DNA from: CBDBDZ01 sp965204215
GTDB lineage: Bacteria; Pseudomonadota; Gammaproteobacteria; Pseudomonadales; GM7GCV1
Length of the DNA stretch: 64,000 nucleotides
Direction of reading: 5' to 3'
Assembly (NCBI GenBank): GCA_965204215.1
Contig: CBDBDZ010000013.1
Span: forward strand, 124,001-188,000
Shown piece by piece: positions 53,230 to 60,901 of the stretch. The notes below the pieces were generated by a model. That model did not search any database. It worked only from the letters and a program-made list of their open reading frames with translations, and was not told the origin of the DNA. Position 1 is the stretch's first letter, and each line of letters begins with the position of its first letter. Both the position numbers and the translations under genes were made by a program.

Positions 53230-53883
53230 ATGAAACTTAATTGGCAGCAAATAAATAATGTCATTCTCGATATGGATGGAACTTTGCTGGATTTGGGTTT
53301 TGATAATTTCTTTTGGTGTGAATTAATACCGCAAGTTTATGCTGAAAAAAATCAAATAAGTTTTGAACAGAGTCAAACCCTTATTTTCAGGAAAATGCGA
53401 AATGTCTATGGACAAATAGAGTGGTATTGTCTGGATTACTGGAAGCAGTTGTTAGCAATTGATATTCATCAATTAAAATTTGAATGCCGTCATAAAATTT
53501 CTTTAAGGCCAAATACACTGTGGTTTCTAGAGCAATTAAAACAACACAATAAACAGCTTATTCTGTTCACCAACGCTCATAGCTATTCGATGAATTTAAA
53601 ACTTGAACAAACAGGAATAGCGCATTTTTTCAAGCATTGTATTAGTACTCATCAATTTGGAGTTTCAAAAGAAAACCAACAATGTTGGTACAATTTACAG
53701 CAATTAGTGGGTTTTGAGAAAAGTGAGTCATTGTTTATGGATGATTCGCAGATGGTGTTAGACAGTGCTGTTGAATTTGGAATTGGATATGTATTAGGTA
53801 TATCCAAACCCGATTTGAACAAACCAGTTAATGTGCTGAATCGAATTGATGTTGTAGAGGATTTTAATCAGTTAGTGTTTTAA
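53230..53883 (+). CDS. yrfG: GMP/IMP nucleotidase, HAD family (YrfG type)
   Basis: 217 aa HAD hydrolase. Motif I is ILDMDGTLLDLGFDNFFW, motif II is LFTNAHS, and motif III/IV lies in FMDDSQMVLDSA. The DGTLLDL-x-FDNxFW opening and TNAHS are typical of YrfG, which dephosphorylates purine nucleotides. It is divergent from the SDR. Its TAA is joined to an R1-like end (TTTTAACCTAGATTGA). Confidence 0.87.
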   Translation: MKLNWQQINNVILDMDGTLLDLGFDNFFWCELIPQVYAEKNQISFEQSQTLIFRKMRNVYGQIEWYCLDYWKQLLAIDIHQLKFECRHKISLRPNTLWFLEQLKQHNKQLILFTNAHSYSMNLKLEQTGIAHFFKHCISTHQFGVSKENQQCWYNLQQLVGFEKSESLFMDDSQMVLDSAVEFGIGYVLGISKPDLNKPVNVLNRIDVVEDFNQLVF

Positions 53884-53974
53884 CCTAGATTGAGAGGATT
53901 ACCTTCTCATAGAAAGGCAATATTTGGATGGGCAATACCTGTCATTACCTGTAAGATTGCAGTAAAATAATCAC

Positions 53975-54571
53975 ATGAAAATTATCCATTATTTTGGTTT
54001 TATTTTATTGGTTTTTTTGTTGTCTAATTGTGGGAGTAACAAGCGGCAGGAAAGTGTCAACTATTCTGGTTTAAAGAATGTTAGAAGCATCGATAACTGG
54101 AATGTTAAAGGTAAAGTATCTATTAAAAGCCGTAATCGTGCTTCTACGGTTTTATTTGTCTGGGAACAAGAGCAGGATACTTTTTCGGTGTCGATGAACG
54201 GGCCTTTGGGTATAGGCTTTATTGAGTTGGAGGGAGTCATTGGAGAAGTTACATTGCGAAATGCCAAGGGCGAATTTTCTGCGCCCACAGCAGAGATATT
54301 ACTGCAGCAATTTACAGAACTGGATTTGCCTGTGAGCTTTTTGCGCTATTGGATTTTGGGGGTGCCACAAAATAAAATCAAAGCGCGCAAAATAAATTAC
54401 GATGATAACAGAGTGATTCAATCGTTTGAACAGGTTGGCTGGTCGGTGGACTATGTGTCGCGAGACAGTATTGTAAATGCTGAAAAAGAACAATTTTATT
54501 TACCAAGAAAAATGATTATTGCCAAGGGCGACATTAAAGCCACGATACTACTTAAAAACTGGCAATTGTAA
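53975..54571 (+). CDS. lolB: Outer-membrane lipoprotein LolB
   Basis: 198 aa. A lipoprotein signal with lipobox LLSNC gives acylated C19. WNVKGKVSIKSRN and VSMNGPLGIGFIELEG fit the LolB beta-barrel, and LPVSFLRYWILGVP is a conserved segment. It accepts lipoproteins from LolA and inserts them in the outer membrane. It overlaps ispE by 1 nt (TAATG), the usual proteobacterial arrangement. Confidence 0.92.
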   Translation: MKIIHYFGFILLVFLLSNCGSNKRQESVNYSGLKNVRSIDNWNVKGKVSIKSRNRASTVLFVWEQEQDTFSVSMNGPLGIGFIELEGVIGEVTLRNAKGEFSAPTAEILLQQFTELDLPVSFLRYWILGVPQNKIKARKINYDDNRVIQSFEQVGWSVDYVSRDSIVNAEKEQFYLPRKMIIAKGDIKATILLKNWQL

Positions 54572-55464
54572 TGCAGCGTTTTTTCGCACCTGCGAAAATT
54601 AATTTATTTTTACATATCAACGGACTGAGGGATGATGGTTATCACAACATTCAAACCTTTTTTCAATTGCTTGATTTTGGTGATGAGTTAACCTTTCAAC
54701 AGCATTCATCGGACATTGGCATGGAGTTTGAAATGACATCATCTGCTACTTTTGATTCACAATTTAATTCAGAAGACAATTTAGTGATAAAAGCGGCTAA
54801 ATTGATAAAATTAAAAACTCAAACGACAAAAGGGGTGCTAATACGATTATATAAAACCATTCCTGTTGGTGCGGGATTAGGGGGGGGGAGTTCCAATGCT
54901 GCCACTACCTTATTAGCTTTGAATAAGCTTTGGAATTGCAATTTGCCACGCAGTGAATTAATGTTATTGGGGAAACAGCTAGGCGCGGATGTACCATTGT
55001 TTATTCAGCAACAAAGTGCATTTGCTGAAGGTATTGGTGAGTTGCTATATCCCATAAAAATCCCTCGACGATGGTATATTGTCGTCAATCCTGGAGTTTT
55101 TGTTTCGACAAAGCAAGTTTTTGAGCATTGTGAATTGACAAGAGACACTTCAAGAATCACAATACGCGACCTTGAATATCGGGTCACAGAGTTGGCTGAT
55201 AACACTTTCGATTCAGACTTTAAAAATGACTGCCAGGCAGTTGCTGAAAAATGTTATCCAGAACTGATAGAATGCAGAAAGTCACTTGAGGTATTCTCGC
55301 CGTTTAGGATGACGGGAACGGGTTCCAGTTACTTTGCCACCAAAAGTAACGAACAAGATGCTCTGCAGTTATTTCAGGCAGTTAATGAAGTAGCTAAAAA
55401 TAGCGGTTGGTATTGTTTTTTAGCACAAGGCATTGCCGTTCATTCAGTTGTTAATGGGGTATAG
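54571..55464 (+). CDS. ispE: 4-diphosphocytidyl-2-C-methyl-D-erythritol kinase
   Basis: 297 aa GHMP kinase of the non-mevalonate isoprenoid pathway. FAPAKINLFLHINGLRDDGYH is at the N-terminus, the ATP loop PVGAGLGGGSSNAA near residues 96-109, and MTGTGSSYFA at the end. A run of nine G encodes part of the loop and is prone to slippage. Its last 10 nt, including the TAG stop, are also the first bases of the tRNA-Gln gene. Confidence 0.95.
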   Translation: MQRFFAPAKINLFLHINGLRDDGYHNIQTFFQLLDFGDELTFQQHSSDIGMEFEMTSSATFDSQFNSEDNLVIKAAKLIKLKTQTTKGVLIRLYKTIPVGAGLGGGSSNAATTLLALNKLWNCNLPRSELMLLGKQLGADVPLFIQQQSAFAEGIGELLYPIKIPRRWYIVVNPGVFVSTKQVFEHCELTRDTSRITIRDLEYRVTELADNTFDSDFKNDCQAVAEKCYPELIECRKSLEVFSPFRMTGTGSSYFATKSNEQDALQLFQAVNEVAKNSGWYCFLAQGIAVHSVVNGV

Positions 55465-55530
55465 CCAAGTTGGTAAGGCAGCGGGTTTTGATCCCGCCAT
55501 GCGCAGGTTCGAGTCCTGCTACCCCAGCCA
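55455..55530 (+). tRNA. tRNA-Gln (anticodon TTG)
   Basis: Acceptor TGGGGTA pairs with TACCCCA, followed by G and an encoded CCA. The D-stem is GCC/GGC, the anticodon stem GCGGG-TTTTGAT-CCCGC (anticodon TTG), and the T-arm GCAGG-TTCGAGT-CCTGC. It begins inside the end of ispE, and its bases 8-10 are the ispE stop codon. It lies in the usual place before prs. Confidence 0.96.
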
Positions 55531-55559
55531 CTTTACATAATAGACTGCCATAGAAGTTA

Positions 55560-56528
55560 ATGCTTATCAAACAATTAAAAATATTTACCGGTAATGCTAA
55601 TCCAGAATTGATGCAAAGAACTTGCAATATATTGGCTGAAAAAGGTTACGACGATTGTTCAAGCAATATTAGAGTCGAAGAGTTTCGCGACGGTGAAATA
55701 GATGTCGAGCTCTTAGACAATGTGCGTGGCTATGATTGTTATATTGTTCAGTCATCCAGCAGACCCACGAATAAACACTTAATGGAGCTGGTTTTAATTA
55801 TTGATGCTTTAAAACGAGCTTCTGCAAACCGAATTACAGCAGTGATACCTTATTTTGGCTATTCTCGCCAAGACCGTAGGGTGCGTTCTACAAGAGTGCC
55901 GATTAGCGCTAAGGTTGTTGCTGATATGATTTGTAATGTAGGAGTTGATCGCCTGGTAACAATTGATTTACACTCTGAACAAATTCAGGGCTTTTTTAAT
56001 GTGGCGGTTGATAATATTTATGCTGCACCAATTTTCATTCGTGATATACAGGAACAAAATTACGTGAACCCTCTCGTTGTGTCGCCTGATGTTGGTGGTG
56101 TGGTTCGCGCGCGTGCCGTTGCCAAAGCGCTGGATAACACCGATTTGGCAATTATAGATAAACGTAGACCAGAAGCTAATGTGTCAGAGGTTATGAATAT
56201 TATTGGCGAGGTTGAAGGACGCACCTGTATTTTAATAGATGATATGATAGATACCGCAGGAACCCTGTGCAAAGCGGCGGATGCATTAATGGATAAAGGT
56301 GCATTAAAAGTAGTAGCTTATTGTTGTCATCCCGTATTATCGAGCCCAGCTATTGAAACCATTAATAATTCTCAATTGGATTCGCTGATCGTCACTGACA
56401 GTATTACATTAAGAGATGATGCCGTGGCATGCAAAAAAATACGTCAATTAACATTGGCAGATATACTAGGTGAGGCTATTGACTGCATTCATAATGATAA
56501 GTCGATGCGTTATTTGTTTCAAACCTGA
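55560..56528 (+). CDS. prs: Ribose-phosphate pyrophosphokinase
   Basis: 322 aa PRPP synthase. It has PYFGYSRQDRR near residues 99-109, TIDLHSEQIQGFF, and the PRPP-binding loop CILIDDMIDTAGTL near 222-235. It supplies PRPP for nucleotides, His, Trp and NAD. It lies 29 nt after tRNA-Gln, so the tRNA must be cut from the same transcript or prs has its own promoter. Confidence 0.97.
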   Translation: MLIKQLKIFTGNANPELMQRTCNILAEKGYDDCSSNIRVEEFRDGEIDVELLDNVRGYDCYIVQSSSRPTNKHLMELVLIIDALKRASANRITAVIPYFGYSRQDRRVRSTRVPISAKVVADMICNVGVDRLVTIDLHSEQIQGFFNVAVDNIYAAPIFIRDIQEQNYVNPLVVSPDVGGVVRARAVAKALDNTDLAIIDKRRPEANVSEVMNIIGEVEGRTCILIDDMIDTAGTLCKAADALMDKGALKVVAYCCHPVLSSPAIETINNSQLDSLIVTDSITLRDDAVACKKIRQLTLADILGEAIDCIHNDKSMRYLFQT

Positions 56529-56614
56529 TTTAATCTATTCTGGGCTTAATAGCCTTTTACTAACTCTTTATTCAACTGGTCGCAGGTTGTTTAAAGTTAC
56601 TTTTGGAGACTGTT

Positions 56615-57256
56615 ATGACAGACTTTGTATTACAAGCGAAAAGCCGTGACAATGCGGGGAAAGGTGCGAGCCGCCGCCTGCGTCGTTTGGCTAATGAAAT
56701 ACCGGCTATTATCTATGGTGGTAAGGCGGAACCTCAACCTATTTCCATTTTACATAAAGATATTACTAAGCAAATTGAAAATGAAGCATTCTTTTCACAC
56801 ATTATTTCACTAGATGTTGATGGCAAAACGCAAGAAGTTATCATCAAAGACTTACAACGCCACCCTTCAAAGCCATTTATATTGCATGCAGATTTTCTTC
56901 GAGTAAGCAAAACTCAAAAACTTCATACCAAAGTGCCGCTTCATTTTATTAATGAAGAGGGAGCCAAGGGCGTTAAGCTGCAAGGTGGTTCGATATCACA
57001 CAGTATGACAGAACTTGACATTACTTGTTTACCAGCTGACTTGCCAGAGTTTATCGAAGTAGATATGGCAGAGGTTGAAGTTGATCAAATAGTGCATATT
57101 TCAGATTTGACCCTACCCAAAGGCGTTGAAAGTGTAGCTTTGGCACATGGCGACCTTCCTGTAGCGGCCATTCATGTTAATAAGCGTGCGGCAGCTGAAG
57201 AAGCGGCTGAAGCAGGAGAAAATAACACTGAGTCTGAATCAACCGACGAAAGCTAA
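56615..57256 (+). CDS. rplY: 50S ribosomal protein L25 (Ctc/TL5 form)
   Basis: 213 aa long-form L25 that binds 5S rRNA: the N-terminal L25 domain (LQAKSRDNAGKGASRRLRRL) is followed by the C-terminal TL5 domain and an acidic tail. The start is ATG 56615 (MTDFVLQAK), preceded by GGAG; a frame-open TTG at 56603 overlaps that ribosome-binding site and is not used. Confidence 0.95.
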   Translation: MTDFVLQAKSRDNAGKGASRRLRRLANEIPAIIYGGKAEPQPISILHKDITKQIENEAFFSHIISLDVDGKTQEVIIKDLQRHPSKPFILHADFLRVSKTQKLHTKVPLHFINEEGAKGVKLQGGSISHSMTELDITCLPADLPEFIEVDMAEVEVDQIVHISDLTLPKGVESVALAHGDLPVAAIHVNKRAAAEEAAEAGENNTESESTDES

Positions 57257-57265
57257 GTTAATACG

Positions 57266-57856
57266 GTGGATCAACCCGTCGCATTAATAGTAGGTTTAGG
57301 TAATCCTGGCAATAAATATGCTGCTACTCGCCACAATGCGGGGGCTGACTTATTAACCAGGTTAGCCGTATTACATGGTGTCAAATGGCAGTTGCAAGCT
57401 AAACTCTATGCCTCTACCTGTTCCATTACGGTGGTTAACCATACAGTCAGGCTAGCCGTTCCCACAACTTTTATGAATGACAGTGGCAAAGCCGTACAAG
57501 CGCTTTGTCACTTTTATAAATTACCTGTCGAGCAGATTGTTATTGCTCATGATGAGTTGGATTTACCCTGTGGTATTAGCCGCTTCAAAATTGGCGGCGG
57601 TCACGGTGGGCACAATGGCTTGCGCAATATTCAGAAAATGTTGGGGAATAATTCCAGGTTTGCTCGCATTCGTATTGGTATTGACCATCCTGGCCATGCT
57701 TCCAAAGTGCTGAATTATGTACTGGCAAAACCCAGTGCTGATGAGGCTATTAGTATAGCTAGAAGTCATGATGACATATTGCGAGCTTTACCCTTAGCCG
57801 TTGCTGGCGAGTGGGAGCGAGCTATGCATCAATTACATACTATTAACTCACTTTAA
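57266..57856 (+). CDS. pth: Peptidyl-tRNA hydrolase
   Basis: 196 aa esterase that frees tRNA from dropped-off peptidyl-tRNA. VGLGNPGNKYAATRHNAG includes the catalytic H23; HDELDLPCG and GGHGGHNGLRNI are conserved. The start is GTG. The TAA stop is part of the TTAA at the left end of R1 copy C. Confidence 0.96.
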   Translation: MDQPVALIVGLGNPGNKYAATRHNAGADLLTRLAVLHGVKWQLQAKLYASTCSITVVNHTVRLAVPTTFMNDSGKAVQALCHFYKLPVEQIVIAHDELDLPCGISRFKIGGGHGGHNGLRNIQKMLGNNSRFARIRIGIDHPGHASKVLNYVLAKPSADEAISIARSHDDILRALPLAVAGEWERAMHQLHTINSL

Positions 57857-58034
57857 CCCAAATTATGCATTAGCAATCTATTACACACAATAATGACTTC
57901 AAAAACAGGCGCTTGCTCGAAAAATAATACTCACCATAGGGTGGCTATGCCTGCGTTTATTGTTCTTGCGCGAGCACCTGTTTTCATTGCCATTTTTGTG
58001 TTCATTACGAAGTCTAATGCATAATCTGGGTTTA
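57853..58034. repeat. R1 repeat, full copy C
   Basis: About 182 bp with left end TTAACCCAAATTATGCATTAG and right end CTAATGCATAATCTGGGTTTAA. The stem AACAGGCGC (near 57912) faces GCACCTGTT (near 57973), and the tip is CATAG-GGTGG-CTATG. TTAA is at both edges, the left one shared with the pth stop. The right end is 23 nt before the ychF start, so the element separates genes normally adjacent. Confidence 0.85.
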
Positions 58035-58057
58035 ATCATCAGATATGAGGTATTGCA

Positions 58058-59161
58058 TTGGGTTTTAATTGCGGTATTGTAGGGCTGCCGAATGTTGGCA
58101 AGTCGACATTATTTAATGCGCTTACCAACGCAGGTATTAGTGCTGAAAACTTTCCTTTTTGTACAATTGAGCCCAATTCTGGCATTGTTAATGTACCAGA
58201 TAACCGTATTTATCAACTGGCGGATATAGCAAAGTCGCAAAAAATCATTCCAGCTACCATGGAATTTGTAGACATTGCTGGTTTGGTTGCAGGGGCTTCT
58301 AAAGGCGAGGGGTTAGGAAATCAATTTCTGGCTAATATTCGGGAAACGGATGCAATTGCCCATGTTGTGCGCTGTTTTGAAGATGATAATGTTGTACATG
58401 TGAACGGTAAAATTGATCCATTAGGTGATATTGAAATTATTAATACGGAATTAGCATTGGCGGATTTGGAAACGGCTGAAAAATCTCACGCTCGTTGTCA
58501 AAAAGTAGCCAGAGCCAAAGATAAAGAGGCGATGGCTCTGTTGCCTGTGCTGGAAAAAATATTGCCGTTATTAAACGATGCCATTCCTATTCGTTCAAAA
58601 CTTGAAGCGCTCAAATTTTCAGATAACGAATTAAAGTTGTTAAAGTCATTGAATTTGCTTACCACAAAGCCAATGCTTTATATAGCCAATGTTCGTGAAG
58701 ATGGATTCAATGGTAACCCTTACTTAACACAAGTTGAAGCTTTAGCACTATCGGAAAAAGCCAGGCTGGTTGTTGTGTGCAATCAATTAGAGGCTGAAAT
58801 TGCCGAATTGGAAGAAGCGGATAAAAAAGAATTTCTTATTGAAATTGGTATGGAAGTACCAGGTCTTAACCGCGTTATTCGAGCAGGTTATGAATTGTTA
58901 GGTCTACAGACTTTTTTCACTGCGGGGCCTAAAGAAGTTAGAGCCTGGACTATTAAGTTTGGTGCTTCTGCCCCCCAGGCCGCTGGTAAAATTCATACCG
59001 ATTTTGAAAAAGGTTTCATTCGCGCAGAAGTTATCAGTTATACAGATTATATTGAGCACAACGGTGAGAATGGAGCGAAAGATGCAGGTAAATGGCGACT
59101 AGAAGGCAAAGATTATTGTGTGGCTGATGGAGATGTCATTCACTTCCGATTTAATGTTTGA
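58058..59161 (+). CDS. ychF: Redox-responsive ATPase YchF
   Basis: 367 aa Obg-like ATPase. G1 is GLPNVGKSTLFN, then FPFCTIEPNSG, and DIAGLVAGASKGEGLGN; the NKxD motif is altered as is normal for YchF (ATP preference). The C-terminal TGS domain ends VADGDVIHFRFNV. The start is TTG 58058, supported by ATGAGG at 58045-58050 and by the family opening MGFNCGIVGLPN. Confidence 0.96.
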   Translation: MGFNCGIVGLPNVGKSTLFNALTNAGISAENFPFCTIEPNSGIVNVPDNRIYQLADIAKSQKIIPATMEFVDIAGLVAGASKGEGLGNQFLANIRETDAIAHVVRCFEDDNVVHVNGKIDPLGDIEIINTELALADLETAEKSHARCQKVARAKDKEAMALLPVLEKILPLLNDAIPIRSKLEALKFSDNELKLLKSLNLLTTKPMLYIANVREDGFNGNPYLTQVEALALSEKARLVVVCNQLEAEIAELEEADKKEFLIEIGMEVPGLNRVIRAGYELLGLQTFFTAGPKEVRAWTIKFGASAPQAAGKIHTDFEKGFIRAEVISYTDYIEHNGENGAKDAGKWRLEGKDYCVADGDVIHFRFNV

Positions 59162-59169
59162 AAAGTGTG

Positions 59170-59192
59170 GGTGGCTCAATCATTGAGCCACC
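59170..59192 (+). terminator. Strong hairpin after ychF
   Basis: GGTGGCTCAAT and ATTGAGCCACC form an 11-bp perfect stem, 9 nt past the ychF stop. No T-run follows directly, so it may act as an mRNA 3' end rather than a terminator. The rest of 59193-59389 shows nothing I can assign. Confidence 0.6.
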
Positions 59193-59389
59193 ACTTGTTG
59201 GCTTGTTGCCCGTCTTTAAATCCGTTTATTCCTTATTCCAAACTTCCGTACTTTTAATTTGGGGGTTAAAAATGCTCATTTGTTACCAGTAAACTCCGCT
59301 TTTTCGCGAGAAAATACTTTGTTTGAGAGCAAAAATTTTTTTATTGTAAGGCCTTCTTATCTTTTCATTGTTCGTGACATTGTACAAAG

Positions 59390-59779
59390 TTATGTTGTAA
59401 GCACATCAGGATTGGATGTTTCCAGGGTGGTCATGTAAGCAATGGGAATTAACCCACCAAAACCACCCAATAGCATGGATAAGAGAAAGGCTAATATGAT
59501 TAGCAAAATAGCTTTGTTTTGAGAGAAAATGCCTTTAGAATTTGCAACAGTAAAAGCTAGCAGTGTCGAAGCTAATACGCCAATGATAGCACCTATCATA
59601 ATGGATTCATGGGGCATAAACTCCAGTGAAAATTTATTAATTAAAGCTATGGTTATTGCGCTGATAATGTGTATTGCAAATAAATAAGCGAGATAAAAGC
59701 CAATAGCTTGTTTACTATTGCGCTGATATTCAAACTGAGTTAGATTGTTAAACATCGGGGTATGTATAAGTGTTAGCAA
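59390..59779 (-). CDS. Four-helix membrane protein, unknown
   Basis: Up to 129 aa with four hydrophobic helices (about residues 25-45, 57-77, 88-105 and 108-125 from the first methionine). The more likely start is M9 (MFNNLTQFEYQRN) at 59755. No known motif. It is 8 nt downstream of the four-helix-bundle gene, so the two form a small operon. Confidence 0.6.
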   Translation of the reverse strand: MLTLIHTPMFNNLTQFEYQRNSKQAIGFYLAYLFAIHIISAITIALINKFSLEFMPHESIMIGAIIGVLASTLLAFTVANSKGIFSQNKAILLIILAFLLSMLLGGFGGLIPIAYMTTLETSNPDVLTT

Positions 59780-59787
59780 AGCCCAAT

Positions 59788-60288
59788 TTAGTGTAAAACA
59801 TGACTTTTGTTTAAACTCATATCCCGTTGATATGGAGTAATGGTTGCATTGTTAATACGTTTGGCTGTCGCCCGACCGCTTTTATTAGTTTTACTAAGAA
59901 ACGCTTTGTTAGTATTATGTTCTATATTACCTACCTGATTTTCAATATTAGATATAGGTTGCTCCAAAGAAGCTAATGCCTGCTGGCTGATTAGTTTAAG
60001 CCGCAGGATAACATTAGAAATAACTTTTATATAGTCAATCTGGCTTTGAAGATATGTCAAGTTATATTTTATAGAGTGAATATTTTTATGTTCACAGTGA
60101 AGCAGTTTGATAAGAGTATTAGGAACATTAATAGCAGCTGTATTAATAGCGTCAATTAAGTCGTCAAATTTTTGATTATCAATTTTCTGAGTAACTTGTC
60201 GTACAGAAGCAGCCAGCTCAATAGATTGTTCCCATATTTCTTGTTGTTCATAGTTTTGTTCATAGTGTTGTTCATAGTTATTATTCAT
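59788..60288 (-). CDS. Four-helix-bundle protein (IVP/bAvd-like)
   Basis: 166 aa. Residues 19-110 (WEQSIELAASVRQVTQ, then INVPNTLIKLLHCEH, NLTYLQSQIDYIKVIS) resemble the four-helix-bundle family that includes rRNA intervening-sequence proteins and the Avd proteins of diversity-generating retroelements. The usual NIAEG turn is missing, so the match is weak. The N-terminus has a tetrapeptide repeat (HYEQ-NYEQ-type) from three 12-bp tandem units at 60246-60281. A basic tail of about 40 residues ends it. Function unknown. Confidence 0.55.
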   Translation of the reverse strand: MNNNYEQHYEQNYEQQEIWEQSIELAASVRQVTQKIDNQKFDDLIDAINTAAINVPNTLIKLLHCEHKNIHSIKYNLTYLQSQIDYIKVISNVILRLKLISQQALASLEQPISNIENQVGNIEHNTNKAFLSKTNKSGRATAKRINNATITPYQRDMSLNKSHVLH

Positions 60289-60488
60289 GATTATCTCGCT
60301 TGTTTTATAAATTAAAGTTAGTTGGTGATAAGTGTCTTGTTTGGTGTGCGTACTGAATCATTATTTATTCAGAGAGCACTCATAGAGTATTTTCAAAACA
60401 CTTATAAACGGCTCACAAGTCGAAGGCATTATGCAACAGATGAAAAGGAATCACAATAGCCCATTTGTAAAAAAAAAGACCCAATAAA

Positions 60489-60551
60489 AGCACTATAAAA
60501 AAGCACTATGTTTTGCTAAAAAAGTACTATAAAACGCCCAAAAAGTACTAT
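60489..60551 (+). repeat. Four direct repeats AGYACTAT
   Basis: AG(C/T)ACTAT starts at 60489, 60502, 60523 and 60544. Units two and four continue with GTTTTGC, units one and three with AAAA, giving an ABAB pattern with 21-nt spacing for the last three. The 60289-60480 stretch before it is A/T-rich and shows nothing I can assign. No replication gene is adjacent. Confidence 0.6.
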
Positions 60552-60666
60552 GTTTTGCGGAAATGGCGTTAAAAGATAAAAATAAGTCGTTAAAATTTTT
60601 GAAAAATAGAGTTTGAAAGATGGAATTTTTGGGTTTAAGTGTTTTTTTTACTAAATTAACTCCGGG

Positions 60667-60840
60667 ATTATTAATTCGGCATGAAAATACCGAGCTAATA
60701 TGTGGCACAGGGAAGTGCCACCGACGAACGATAGCTCGGTCGCAAGCCATTGAAATAAAATAAAATTCTAATATTTTTTCCAGTGTTTCAATGGTGACCA
60801 ATAAAATACGCAGGAGCGATATTTTATTGCCAAGTTAATA
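60667..60840 (+). repeat. R2 repeat, full copy
   Basis: 174 bp with inverted ends TATTAATTCGGCATGAAAATA and, at the right, the complement of TATTAACTTGGCAATAAAATA (17 of 21 matching). It holds three hairpins: GTGGCAC-AGGGAA-GTGCCAC within ACCGAGCTA/TAGCTCGGT; an ATTGAAA/TTTCAAT stem; and CAATAAAATA...TATTTTATTG topped by CGC-AGGA-GCG. It abuts an R1-like end (CCGGGATTATT, 60662-60672). Confidence 0.85.
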
Positions 60841-60901
60841 GCAGCTTTTTCACTTCAAAAATGGATAGGTTATAATTGCTTTTTTTATTATTCAGTAATC
60901 T

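Noticed and set aside
55455..55530. tRNA-Gln as an integration site
   Set aside because: prs follows at 29 nt in the normal order and no direct repeat of the tRNA end or integrase gene is seen.
6759..58034. R1 copies as CRISPR or REP arrays
   Set aside because: Copies are single, far apart and about 180 bp long, without spacers, cas genes or a RAYT transposase in view.
59788..60660. Diversity-generating retroelement
   Set aside because: The Avd-like protein suggested it, but no reverse transcriptase, template repeat or variable repeat is present in the window.
60493..60801. 102-codon minus-strand open frame
   Set aside because: It runs across the R2 repeat and the AGYACTAT repeats; its residues are a read-through of repeat DNA, with no ribosome-binding site and no family pattern.
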